From: Tritrichomonas musculus
Taxonomy: Eukaryota > Parabasalia > Tritrichomonadida > Tritrichomonadidae
Length of the DNA: 64,000 bases
NCBI GenBank assembly: GCA_039105265.1
Contig: JAPFFF010000002.1
Span: forward strand, 7,192,001-7,256,000
Reading direction: 5' to 3'
Part shown: piece by piece, positions 20,969 through 31,980 of the stretch
Numbering within the stretch: position 1 is the stretch's first letter
How the letters are laid out: each line of letters begins with the position of its first letter
Notes under the pieces: generated by a model
What the model saw: the letters and a program-made list of their open reading frames with translations, nothing else
Database searches by the model: none
Told to the model about the DNA's origin: nothing
Program-made: the position numbers and the translations under genes

Positions 20969-21208
20969 GGTACAAATCCAGTACGTTACGTAACCGCCAT
21001 TTTTTTTGACACTTTATAAGAAAAAATCGACATGTTATATAAAAAATCGAATATCTGACTATTTTTTACATAACATGTCATTGAATTAAGAAAAAAGTAA
21101 AATAAATGTCAAAAACACACCTTGTCAATTTAAACTTTTTCAAAGACCCCCATCTATTCAAATAATAAACGTTCTCACTTACAAAAAATAACGTACTGGA
21201 TTTGTACC
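20969..21208. mobile_element. MITE family C, copy 1 (240 bp, TTAA flanks)
   Basis: Inverted ends GGTACAAATCCAGTACG ... CGTACTGGATTTGTACC, flanked on both sides by TTAA (20965-20968, 21209-21212). Interior carries TGACATTT/AACATGTCA-type inverted motifs shared with the other two copies. Non-coding. TTAA duplications fit piggyBac- or Kolobok-type transposases, though a TA duplication with a longer inverted repeat cannot be excluded. Confidence 0.85.
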
Positions 21209-21329
21209 TTAATCAAAAAACAAAAAAAAGTGTCACTCCACTTTTTGAAAAAGAGAGATTAAAAAAAATTGAATATGAAACAGGAGTTGTCACTTTTTCA
21301 ATTTAAATTTAACTTTAAATAGATTTTTT

Positions 21330-22165
21330 TGAATGGCTTATGATATTGCAATTTTGCGGAGCATAACTCAAAAAGCAGTAACAGGTGTTGGCTGCACAAT
21401 TCTGACACAAAAGATAAGAAGAGATCATGCTGATAATGATCAAATAATAGATTTGCTTCCTCCTGAAAAAAAAAAAAAAATTATCTTACGGTAAAGTATA
21501 CAGCACAATTAAAAAAGCAGGATTGCATCAATTTAATGTGGATCAAAATAGAAATCGAGATGGTTTGACGAGGTATGCTACCGAATATACCAATGCAATC
21601 TGGCATGGTGATATCCATTTTTTTAGAAACGATCAGTCTAGACCTATTTTTGGACTCATAGATGACAAAAGTAGATTTAAATTATTTTGCTCTAGAGTTT
21701 CAGACAAGACAGCTAAAACCGTTAAAAATGCTTTTCAAAAAGCGATTGATGCTTACGGAATTCCTTATACTTATTGATCGGATAACGGTGGCGAAAATCA
21801 AGGTGATGAGTTGATATAATCATTTAAGGCATATGGAATACACAGTACATTTACAAAAGCTTATCATCCTCAGCAAAATGGAAAAGCAGAAAATTCATGG
21901 AAGTTTTTAGAAGCTCATTGTACATCTGAAGGAGACATTTCACAAGATATTGAATTTTATAATAGGAAAAAGCCTCATACAGCATTAAGTTCTTCAATAA
22001 TAAATTGTTTTAAGGTTTTTTAAACACCAGAACAAGAATATTTGGGATGTGAAAAATATAATGGCGATGAATCTAGAACATATTACTTTGTTTCGATTCC
22101 AAATGAAGAGACAATAAGAAAAAAATACCAATTAGCTGCAAATTCATCTTATTTTTTTTTTTTTT
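21330..22165 (+). pseudogene. fossil DDE (rve-fold) integrase/transposase
   Basis: Pieces of a retrovirus-type integrase core can be read in order: a start-like MAYDIAILRS region, WHGDIHFF, GLIDDKSRF, SDNGGEN, HPQQNGKAEN and an IS3/IS481-like YNRKKPHTAL near the end. The acidic residues of the DDE triad are visible. It is broken, by several lesions. The family could be an IS481-like eukaryotic DNA transposon (known from Trichomonas) or the integrase of a Polinton/Maverick; no other Polinton gene is seen next to it, and no terminal repeats were found. Moderately old. Confidence 0.7.
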
Positions 22166-22360
22166 TTTAATTTATCAGGGAGGCTCTCAAACACATTCTA
22201 GTCTATATATTGCACGGTGATCATTTTGACAAGAAAAAAAACATATAATATTGAGTATTAAATTGAAATGTATTTATGAAGGGACTTTGGTGGTGTTATG
22301 GTTGTTGGGGCTTGATGGTATTATGCTAAAATGTATTATGCCTATGAAGGTACTTAGATG
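22166..22360. other. degenerate TATTATG-rich patch
   Basis: Repeated GGTGTTATGG / GGTATTATG / ATGTATTATG phrases (22290-22370) of unknown nature follow the integrase fossil. Confidence 0.3.
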
Positions 22361-23380
22361 GTATTATGTTTGTTGGATTAAATATTTTCTGTCTCGTTGC
22401 TGGAACAAAATCTGACGCATAGTATAGAAGATTGTGTGTTTTGTGTCATAGCGTGATACAAATGCACAAGTGTTAAGCTCGTGGGAACTCAGTGAACGCA
22501 ACCCAAGCGAGTCAAAGAGGAGCTTGGTGACGAGCACGTTAGGCTCGGGGAAAGTAGCGACCACCACTAATGTATACTACTTTAATATTAACAGAGTTGC
22601 TAAAACCGAAGACGCGTTATAAGAGGATACTTGATATGGAAGATAACATTAAGATGTATATGTAGATATTTAGAGACATCTTTATTAAATGAAAAACCAG
22701 ATATCTACTAACCATAAGTGATGAAAAAGTGTTGACACCAACAATTCCATTGCAGTTGTAACCATCAGAAAAGGAAATTAAAGACCAAATATGCAGCGGA
22801 TATAATTGATATTGAGATTCGTTTGCATAACTGGCAAAAATGTCTTTAATCAACTTTAACCACTAAAACTAACCAAGCACAAATAACTGTAAACACTGAA
22901 CAAATACGAATAATCGTAATATATTACTTGTTTCGGTTATGCTGAAACCAAGAGTAAATAATCTGTGTTGACTAATATCTTGCACAAATTTTTTCAAACA
23001 CTAGTATATGATTCATTGATTTATTTAAGAGACTTGGTATTTGGATTGTAATATTTTTGTATGTATATTCTCTTCCTTCTTCATTTTTCTTTCGAGGAAC
23101 AGTTCTAGCCACATTACATATCTTTCCATTTGTTTCTTGTTGAATATCTTCATTTACGGCTCTTGTATCGAACTTACTAGCATTTGGATTAATAAAGTTC
23201 AGATTATGAAAATTCTTATACACTTTCATAACTCATAACTCGCAATCGTTTTCATAATCACCTTCAATTCGTTGATGGTATATGACTCTTCTAAGCTTGT
23301 TTGTTTGTTCTTGCTTTTCTTCGAAGATGTTTCTCTGGAATTTTTTACTTATGGGATAAACTTCCACATTTATCTATATA
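22361..23380 (-). pseudogene. decayed unidentified coding region, partly G+C-rich
   Basis: Three coding-like minus-strand stretches lie in a row. The part around 22450-22570 has strongly G/C-ending codons (reads VVATFPEPNVLVTKLLFDSL), quite unlike the A+T-rich background; the parts near 22620-22850 and 22970-23370 use ordinary codons (DTRAVNEDIQQETNGKICNV). No family is recognised and the whole is not open, so it is called a broken gene of unknown origin, perhaps a leftover of a mobile element like the integrase next door. Confidence 0.4.
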
Positions 23381-23665
23381 TTTATTTTAATTATTAAGTT
23401 AAAACATTATATATATTTATTTTATAAAAAATTTAAATTTTACTCAATATTTTCCAAGATATTACCTAATTTTAAAAATGAATGTTTGTTCTCGCTATTC
23501 AAATATTTCATAGAATTTTTTTTTTGAGAAAGCTGATTATAAATGAAATAGTTTGTAAAAATAAATATATTCTTTTTATATATTTATAATATAAATATAT
23601 TATAATATATATATTTATAATATATATTCTAGAGAAAAGTTTAATGATCTAAGAAAATACTATAT

Positions 23666-25123
23666 TTAAAGAATGCGATTCATTTCATCTTTGTATTTCT
23701 TAAATGATTTACGAATCACTTCTGCTTGTTTTGCAGGAGTCATTTTAATCCACTTTGTAAAAACGACATCACGATAACTAAGTTTATCAAAGCATGGGAA
23801 ATACTTTTCCATATTACTTGGGAGAGGATAAATCAAACGAAATCCACTTTTGATTTGAGTTTCTTCAAGATAATCGCGAACGATTACAAAATCGGCAAAA
23901 ACAGGGTTTGCCCATGGATCAACAGTACCATTTAGAACAGAATCAACTCTTTCTTTTGACATAGATTTGAAGAATGCATCATCAATGGCATCTATAGCTG
24001 GACATGGATGTTCAAGTTGCGGGTCGCAATCAATGATTCTTGCCATACGAAGTAGATCTAAGTTAAGAGGATATTTGAGCTTTTTATCAAGCTTTGAGTC
24101 CATACCACTTAAAGAAGGTGAAATATTGACTTCAACAAGGTGGCAATTGAAATCATCATCAAGCATAACGTCTACACCATACATTTCATACGATGTATGC
24201 CTGTGAGGGATGTACTCTAGGTGCTTCTTTTTAATCTCACACATTCCTGCAATGATTGTTGCGATACAAATTCGTTCGAATTCCCTCATTAATTTTTCAG
24301 AACTGTGACCAATTGAATCTATGTATTTAAGGAAGAAGTCAAGGGACCATTTGGAATCTTGTATAGATTCTGTATCATCGTCGCATCGAACAAAATCATT
24401 GTTTTCTTTGTTAACAGAAAAGTTTGTTAAGTGCATCATTAAGTCGCTTGTGGATCCATTTGGATCATATTCATGAGTGCAAAATCTTGCAAGTCCAGCA
24501 TGATGAATATAAATTCGGAGAGGTTCAATACAAGTAATGAGAACATAGAGCCTAATATCAAATTTTCTCTTTGTGATTAAAAAAGGATTTGTTATGTATT
24601 GTTGAACAACACCAGGCTCAGTTGGTTGATCATTATCTTTGGAGGTTAATAAATGAATTCCACGTCCTCTTGAAGAAGCTGATGGTTTGATGATCCAAAC
24701 AGGATATTTCTTCCATTCGTCATCCAAATCAACTTGATCTTCAGGTAAAAGGAAACTTGTTGGGTAAAATGATGCAAAATCACCAACTCTCGACTTGAGT
24801 TCTTTCATTCTGGTATTCAAATGATCTTTACGGCCCATCAAAAAAGCTGTTGCATAATGATTAATTTTTTGCCAAGATTGGCACTTTTGATACTCGTCAG
24901 CGTTATATTGACGTCCCCATGATGCATTCCAGTGTTTAGAATCTTCTGTAAATTTGAATCCAGCGTGTCTAAAAGTATCACGCGTTAAATTTGTGATAAC
25001 TCGATTAACATAGTAGAGAATCTTATGGCGTGGATGGTTTTCTGGTTCTTCAGGAGTAGGCACATTGACATATGTGTAAGGGAGAGGAACGGTGTTGAAA
25101 AGTTGAACAAGAGAATCGCTCAT
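23666..25123 (-). CDS. tubulin-tyrosine-ligase-like protein (TTLL), 485 aa
   Basis: An ATP-grasp ligase of the TTL family, which adds Tyr, Glu or Gly to tubulin tails in axonemes and cytoskeletal microtubules. Readable family blocks: WIIKPSASSRGRGIHLL (about 142-158), FDIRLYVLITCIEPLRIYIH (about 190-210), LTNFSVNK (about 230), and the metal-binding block DVMLDDDFNCHLVEVNISPS (about 320-340). The length and the single TTL domain with a helical C-terminal extension are closest to the TTLL4/5-type polyglutamylases, but the activity cannot be told from sequence alone. Stop overlaps TAAA. Trichomonads carry many TTLLs, in keeping with their flagella, axostyle and pelta. Confidence 0.9.
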   Translation of the reverse strand: MSDSLVQLFNTVPLPYTYVNVPTPEEPENHPRHKILYYVNRVITNLTRDTFRHAGFKFTEDSKHWNASWGRQYNADEYQKCQSWQKINHYATAFLMGRKDHLNTRMKELKSRVGDFASFYPTSFLLPEDQVDLDDEWKKYPVWIIKPSASSRGRGIHLLTSKDNDQPTEPGVVQQYITNPFLITKRKFDIRLYVLITCIEPLRIYIHHAGLARFCTHEYDPNGSTSDLMMHLTNFSVNKENNDFVRCDDDTESIQDSKWSLDFFLKYIDSIGHSSEKLMREFERICIATIIAGMCEIKKKHLEYIPHRHTSYEMYGVDVMLDDDFNCHLVEVNISPSLSGMDSKLDKKLKYPLNLDLLRMARIIDCDPQLEHPCPAIDAIDDAFFKSMSKERVDSVLNGTVDPWANPVFADFVIVRDYLEETQIKSGFRLIYPLPSNMEKYFPCFDKLSYRDVVFTKWIKMTPAKQAEVIRKSFKKYKDEMNRIL

Positions 25124-25304
25124 GTTCTTTTTTTCAAGTTAAAAGTTCAAAAGCCAAGTGCCATTGAAATTAATTCTGAGCAAAATTCAATTATAAAAGT
25201 AGAAAAAGGTCGCACATTCATAAAAAGTTATATTCGTTAATATTAATTTGAGAATATCAAACCAATTAAATAATTATTTTTTATACTTTTGCTTATATTG
25301 AAAG

Positions 25305-25799
25305 CTAGGTTTGACTGTCCACAACTTTTTCAAAGGAGACTGTCCAAAAAGCAACGTATTTTTTTACACCAGCTGTCCACAGTCCAAATCGGTCCATATT
25401 TGGACAGCCAATTCAATTGTGGACAGCCCCTCAAATTTTGAATTGATATTTGTTTTGATTTGAATTAGAAAATTTTTGATTTTTATCGGAATAAAATTTT
25501 TATTGTTTTTCAATATTTGATAATACTCATTTAATTGCTTTCAAAATTTTGGTCAACGTTTTTTCTTCTCCATTTTATTTTAAAAATCAATTGCTATCTT
25601 TGAAACATTTTGATTAATTAACTAAAGAAAAAACTATCCATCATTTTTGTTAGTGGACTGCTCTTTCAAATTTTGAGTATTTTCCGACCAAATATAGACG
25701 TAAATAACGATTTTCTGTCCAAAAAAAGTGACAAAAATAACGTATTTTTTAGAAAAAGTGAAGGTAGGGACAGTCATTTCACTGGACAGTCAACCCTAG
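25305..25799. mobile_element. inverted-repeat element family E (495 bp, 8-bp target duplication)
   Basis: Ends CTAGGTTTGACTGTCCA ... TGGACAGTCAACCCTAG are inverted repeats with one mismatch. The 8 bases ATTGAAAG are directly repeated at 25297-25304 and 25800-25807. About eight further TGTCC/GGACA words occur inside near both ends, a likely set of transposase-binding sites. No ORF; non-autonomous. Confidence 0.9.
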
Positions 25800-25807
25800 A
25801 TTGAAAG

Positions 25808-26933
25808 TACGTTAAATTACTCATATTATGATTTTATTAAAAATATCTTTTTCGAATTATTTCTACAACAAAACACTTTTTATTTATTATAATTGACATT
25901 TTAAAAATTTTATTATTATTTTTAACTTTTATCAGAGGGTCAACTAATTGAATGGCCTTTTTTTTCTCATTGTTTTCATTTTTTTGCGTTATGTAATTAA
26001 TAAATTCAAAATTTTATTTTATTTATAAATAATATAATAATAATTATATATAAATATTACTTTTATGATTTGATTAAGGACAATCGATGAAAAATGGAGA
26101 TTCTCAATTTCAAATAATTCAAGATAGATCAAATGATGATTTAAAAGTATCTGCTAATATAACTAGAATAAATCAGTCGAGATTCGATATTTTTACAAAC
26201 TGGCTGAGATATAATCAGTTTTTTGAAATAATTACTGATGCTATTAAATCAAATATTGTCCCAAATTCAACACACCAAATCATTCGAAAACAATATATTA
26301 GATATATATGCGTATAATAAATCTATTTATTCGACTAAATTTCAAATCCCAACTACCAATTTTATATTAGAGTCATTATGAGTTACACTCGATCATTAGT
26401 TTTATACACTCTCTCAAGCAAATATATGAATTGATTTAAACTGTCGTATGAGTATTTATTTTTAAAATCTATATCAATGATTAAATGTGCAAGAATATTT
26501 AAAAAATATTAATATCCCATCAAGAAAAGTTTGTAAAATTATAAAACTCAAATTTGAAAAAATTGAGAGGAAAAAATATTTGAATATGCATTCAAATAAG
26601 ATTAATTTTGAATAAATCATTTTTATCTCAATAATATAAATAAATTATATAGATATTTTAGATAGAAAAACTATTATATATTATATTAAATATTATATGT
26701 ACTTGTGAAAAATCCAAACCAATTATACTATGAGTTTTTGTGTTTAAAATAAGTTGACCTTCCTCTCTTTTATCCAAATCAAATTGGAAAAATGAAATCT
26801 TAAACATGCAAATCTGAAACTTCTTTGGCCAAGGTTATAAATTAGTCCTTCATTTTTCGCCCAAAAAATTAAAAACAAGGGCGATTTATTTTTATGAATT
26901 GAGTACGTTTATTTTTTTTTTATTTATTTTTTT
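25808..26933. other. A+T-rich intergenic stretch with a doubtful 76-codon ORF
   Basis: The only open frame is 26087-26317 (+), MKNGDSQFQIIQDRSNDD to RKQYIRYICV, with mixed composition that could be a small gene or a decayed piece; no family recognised. The rest is A+T-rich with no clear element ends. Confidence 0.3.
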
Positions 26934-26937
26934 TTAA

Positions 26938-27175
26938 GGTACAATTCTCATACGTTAAATATTGAGAAAGAGAACGTTAAAATTTTGTGAAAGTGTACCT
27001 CTCAGAAAAAGTTTATTTTTGAATGAGTGTCAGATTTAAAATTCTGAACTTTATTTTTTATATTAAATTTTTCAAATATATAATTTTTTAAAAAATATTT
27101 TTTATATAACATGTCTTTTCTTTTTCTTAAAGTGTCAAAAAGTTTTGCAGTTACTAAACGTATGAGAATTGTACC
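26938..27175. mobile_element. MITE family C, copy 3 (238 bp, TTAA flanks)
   Basis: Ends GGTACAATTCTCATACGTT ... ACGTATGAGAATTGTACC between TTAA at 26934-26937 and 27176-27179. Related to copies at 20969 and 51320 but with a different terminal 5-base block (TTCTC for ATCCA) on both sides, so it is a subfamily. Confidence 0.85.
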
Positions 27176-27269
27176 TTAAATATATATATATATTAAATTA
27201 GGTAATTGTAAAGCTATGTTATTAATAATGCTTTTTTAGGCTTCGCCTTAATGCTATATGTCCTTTTAA

Positions 27270-27599
27270 GGGACCACTATCAAATTCTATGTTAAAAATT
27301 CTATGAGTTATCACAAAATTAATTGACTTAAAAAAAATTATTTCTTGAGTATTTTTGCTATATTTTGGTATATATAAATTATATAAATTACATATCATTT
27401 ATTTCTATTCTTCTTTTAAGACTATTCCCTTTTTTCAATAAAAATTTAAAAGTTGAAAGGAGTAAAAATTTTACAAAAATGATCGGAATGGTGAAATTTT
27501 AAAGTTTTAAACTTTTTCTGAGATAACAACTATTGAATTTTCTTTTCTATGAGTTTTCTCAATATTGAAATGTTTACAAAAAAATATGATAGTGGTCCC
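27270..27599. mobile_element. MITE family D, copy 1 (330 bp, TTAA flanks)
   Basis: Inverted ends GGGACCACTATCA ... TGATAGTGGTCCC flanked by TTAA (27266-27269, 27600-27603). Non-coding. Exactly the same length as copy 2 at 50022-50351 and differing by only a few bases, so recently mobile. Confidence 0.9.
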
Positions 27600-27743
27600 T
27601 TAAGTATATATGAAATATATGAATTTCATGATATAAAATAGGATTACATGAAATGTTTGTCTGATGCTTAATTTTTTTTGTTACGCAGTGAAATATGGTG
27701 TTCAAATTTTCATATTTTTCATTAATAGCATTAAAATATTTTC

Positions 27744-27866
27744 CTCTCAATTTTAATGACATAAAAATATTTTTCTCGCAATTTTATTGACATAAATATT
27801 TTTTCTCTCAATTTTATTGACATAAATAAAAAAAATCCTCTCAATTTTAATGGCAGAAATTTATTT
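27744..27866. repeat. short tandem repeat, four units of 30-33 bp
   Basis: Units begin CTCTCAATTTTAATGACATA, with starts at 27744, 27775, 27805 and 27838. On the minus strand they read as MSIKLREK(I/Y)F-like repeats, but no convincing gene contains them. Confidence 0.8.
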
Positions 27867-28031
27867 TCTTCAACTAGATATTGGTAAATCATTGAATCAG
27901 ATGACTTAGATGTAGTAATCGTATTTGGCAAACACTATTTGTTATTTATTAAAAAAAAATAATAATTTTTGAATTTCATTTATTATGATTATATAATTAG
28001 AGATGGTTTAATTAATTATTTAGTTAGTTAG

Positions 28032-30035
28032 TTATTCTTTTAATTTATTCATTACTGTACTTGATGCTGAAAGTATTTGTAGCCTTGATTCCATAGATTT
28101 AGGATTATAATTTGTTCCGTGATCTCCTGTTACTTCTCTCTGTCTTGAAATAAATCTTTCACAGTTAGCTTCCGATGTACCAATAGAAACAATTCTTATA
28201 ACTGCGGTGGCTAGTGGTTTCCAATCTGAATATGTGATAATTCTTTTCCATAAGTCAACAGACTTTTTTGTTTTGATATCAACAGAAAATGGTAGTTAAT
28301 TTGTTGAATTAAATGCCCATTTATCAATTAAATCATGTATATTCTCAAATGAATAATCAAATCCTATTTGACTTAATAAAGAAATAACAAAATCTCGTGA
28401 TATAATATGCATATTTTCAAATAGATTTATATTTAATCTTTCACTAAATTTCTTTTCTGCTAGTATTGAGTAGTTTGATTTAAAAGATTCCGTGATGAAC
28501 GAATTATCAGCATCACATTCAGACTCTAAAAATGACCAATTTGTTATTTCTGAATCCAATTTACTGATTGCTGTGTCCAAAAAAAGATGAATATTGTCAT
28601 TGTTTTGAGGTTCTTCGTCATATACTAGCTGATCACCGAATAAAAGAGGATAATTAATAAATGATTCATTTTGATCATAATTTGATATAGAACTGATATT
28701 CATTTCTCTGAAATGTGATCTACCTGGAGGAGAAAAGAAATAAGATGTAATTATCAAATCAAAGTTGTTACTTTTAAATCGGGCCAAAAGAACTGTATAT
28801 AAAGTTTCATAGATATCTGAAATCAATTGAAAATCGGCACTCTTTAGATAGTCAGACAAATCACGAAGATATTTTCCCACACAGCAAATTGAATTATTCG
28901 ATTCCATTTTCTGAACAAAAAGCCGTAATGGCAAAACTAAATTGAAAAGTTGCCTGAATTCGTCAATCTTAAAGATATCATCATTTTCCAAAAGTATTGA
29001 AATATCATCTGAATTATCTAATATGAATTTTAGAACATCATAAATATAGATCCATCTATTTTCTACTATACATGGACATTTTTTCCCGATAAATTGTACA
29101 GATGTATTTTTCCTTAAAATTGTTACAATTGCTTTTATATTGGTGATAAGAATATCCAAGTGAGGACATAATTTAATAGTGTTTGAGAATGCCAAACTTA
29201 TGAGATGGCAAAAACAATGAACTATTGTAATTGATCTAATTCTTGGGTCATCTGTTGTATTTTTCAAAAGCTCAATTCCTTTAGTTTGAGAACGTAAGTT
29301 GTCAACAATAATTGAGCATATGAAAATGTTTTTATCTAACAATGTTTGTATAACTTTGTTTGTATAATTATAATAATCCACATGATCAAAATTAGTATTT
29401 CTCTCCAATTTGAATAAGAATGGTTTGATTGAATCGTCTTCTGTTGCAGATATCACGAAATGAACGACATTCAAATTTCTAACAGTCCCGGAATCGATCT
29501 CCAGGTTAATATATTTTTCTTTCATCGTATCGAGTGCTTTTTCTTTGATTTCTGCAGCAGCTATTTTAGTATAATCAATCAACTTGTTTATATTTGGCAT
29601 TTTAAAGAGATCACTTGGACTTAAAGAATTCGATGGAAAATTTTTATGAAGTTGGCAACCAATGTCAATAAGAAAATGTATGAAAGATTCCATTTCCGAG
29701 CTGACTGATTTTTTTGCAGAAATATTAAGTTTTCCAGATAAGATAGCTAATTTTTTCATTATAGTATGTTGAAGTTGCTCATCGTTTTGAATCTTGTTCC
29801 CAGCAACAAATGCTTCAGGGAATCCTAAATCTTGATCACGTGGAATATTAAACATATGTCTATTCTTTTTTAAATGATTTGCTAAATTATATCTTCGTCC
29901 TTGATAACTGCATCGGCGGAGTTCCATTTCTATGGACCATCCTAATTTTGGGCATCTATATTGTTTATGAGAGTCGGTTGATGATTCTACTTCTGAACAT
30001 CCGGGTGGAAGTAAGTTTGTTTCTTTATATTCCAT
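28032..30035 (-). pseudogene. hAT-family transposase with one internal stop
   Basis: The 579-codon open frame (stop 28296-28298, TAA) carries hAT landmarks: a Cys/His N-terminal patch (YRCPKLGW ... RRCSYQGRRYNLANHLKK), the first Asp in LEIDSGT, the second in IIVDNLRSQ, the HCFCHLISLAF block and ENRWIYIYDVL. After the TAA the same frame stays open to 28032-28034 and encodes the hAT C-terminal dimerisation block (LWKRIITYSDWKPLATAV, GTSEANCERFISRQREV). So the ORF would be about 667 codons, cut by a single in-frame stop. It is a recently inactivated plain DNA transposon, unless the stop is a sequencing error or read through. Terminal repeats were not found. Confidence 0.85.
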
Positions 30036-31420
30036 TTGGCAGATTTAATATTTTTTGTCACATTCAAAAATTGAGGAATTTTATATTGCCCGGAGAAAAC
30101 CTTTCAATTCATTTTACATCGCCCGGCGGTTCCTTTCAAATGATCATATAAACCTTTGAATTTCCTATTTTGGTCACTTTTCCGCCCAAAATGCCACTTT
30201 TTTCGCACCAAGAATTTGAAAACTTTACAACCAAATTTCATAAATTTTCAAATTCTATGAGTATGTTCAAATTTCATTATTCTATGAGTATTCTCAATTG
30301 CAATTTTTTTGAATAAATTCATTGAATTAGTATTTTTTATTAAATGTTAAAAGCATTTATTTTTAAAAGTTTAAATATATTTTCATGATTAATTTTCTGA
30401 GAATAACCGCTGCCCATTGATATTTAACAAGTAAAGGCGATTAATGAAGGCGTATTATAAATTTATTTTTAATAATCGGATGCTAAATGATATATTTTAA
30501 ACATAACTTTTATTCAAAATTGAATCTTTTTACAAAGTTCATAATAGGGTTTTTAATAACCGATTTTTAATTGAAAATATAATTTGTAAAATATACAAAA
30601 TCAATTTTATATATTATTAAATATTTTAATTTGTACTAGCTTATTACATTTAAAAATAAATTATTAATATTAGTAATATAATAATATAAATAATTTGAAA
30701 ATATTATGGAAAATTATATCAATTGAACAAATTATGCAAAACTTAATTCTTATCTGAATTAAATATTAATATTTATTTTATAGCTATTATATTTCGACAA
30801 AACATATGAGTTGATAAATCTGTGCTAAAATTTAAAAATCTCTTTTTTAATAGAAGTAATCGACAAAATAAGAAGCATTTCTTATTTTTACTATAATTTA
30901 ATGTATAATAAGATTTTTAACTCGCCTATATCATATATGTGTACTCATTATATAGTAATAAAACTGTTTTATACATAAAATATCAAACTTGGAATAAATT
31001 AAAGTATTAAATAATTATAATAAAAGCTAAAAATTTGAAGCAAATATGTAAAATGAATAAGAATGGTGTTAATATATCATTATTTTGAGGTTGATTAGAA
31101 AATTATAGGTTAGTGAAAATTAATATAATAATCTTAAATAATAGCCATATTTCTTTTTTTCACTCAAAAAGATATCATATATCATTTCCACTTTGGAGTA
31201 AATAATATAATGGTAATAATGATATTATCTTAATTATTTACTGGAACGTTTTAGAAGGCATTTACATTCCCCTCTCAAATAATTGAGTTTAATTTGAAAG
31301 GGGGATTCAAATTTCAGAATTTTTGAGCGGTTTCTCAAAACCTTAGTTCATAATACTTTTTTCAAAAAGTTTGTATTTTATCCTCTTTTAACGAGTTTTT
31401 TATGAATTGTTTATATAAAA
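30036..31420. other. intergenic: hAT 5' flank and A+T-rich DNA
   Basis: 30060-30300 holds phrases TTGCCCGGAG / ATCGCCCGGCGG and repeated ATTCTATGAGTAT, the second also found in MITE family D; they may be subterminal repeats of the hAT element. The remaining kilobase is A+T-rich with nothing recognised. Confidence 0.35.
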
Positions 31421-31723
31421 ATGTCTCAAGGATTTCAACCAAAGAAAACATCAAAATCATCATTATCTACAACTCCCAAAATACATAAGCCAATGACTCT
31501 TGAAGAGCATGAAGAAATGAAAAAGCAAAAACTTGAAAAATTGAAAAAGCAGTCAAAAGCAGATAAAAAAGTTTTTGAAGAATTAGGTGTTAAGACGAGA
31601 AAACGACAACTAGAAAAGGGGAAGTCACTCGCTCAAGGAAATCCTCTTGCTGTTGATCAAGCTGCAATTTATGATAAAGACATGGCACGTCTCCGAAGAA
31701 AATATACTAATGGAAGTAAGTAA
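31421..31723 (+). CDS. small basic hypothetical protein, 100 aa
   Basis: Starts MSQGFQPKKTSKSSLSTTPK and ends RRKYTNGSK. Very rich in Lys (KKQKLEKLKKQSKADKKVFEEL), with a helical centre at about 25-65 and a basic C-terminal piece. It could be a nucleolar, ribosome-associated or nucleic-acid-binding protein, but no family is recognised. Codon use and a clean start and stop in A+T-rich flanks support a real gene. Confidence 0.65.
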   Translation: MSQGFQPKKTSKSSLSTTPKIHKPMTLEEHEEMKKQKLEKLKKQSKADKKVFEELGVKTRKRQLEKGKSLAQGNPLAVDQAAIYDKDMARLRRKYTNGSK

Positions 31724-31980
31724 CAAGTCAATACTTCAATATTTAGATCATTATTCTTTTTTCAACAGAAGATGAGATAATATTTTCAATGTTTTTAATT
31801 ATCTTTGTATTTTAATTTTTGCTTTAAAGCAACTATGTTATTATAAATCATGTAATCTTTCCATTTCAAGAATCACCAATTTTTTCGTTAAATTTCAGAA
31901 TATTAAATGACAAAAACTTTTCATTTAAATAAGTTACTTTTTTTTTTCTAAAATGAAAAAAATTAATTAAAGAATATTAT

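Noticed and set aside
26087-26317. 76-codon ORF as a firm gene
   Set aside because: No initiator, no recognisable motif, surrounded by decayed DNA; mentioned only as doubtful.
27731-27931. Small minus-strand ORF with MSIKLREK repeats
   Set aside because: Generated by the 30-33-bp tandem repeat; nothing outside the repeat looks coding.
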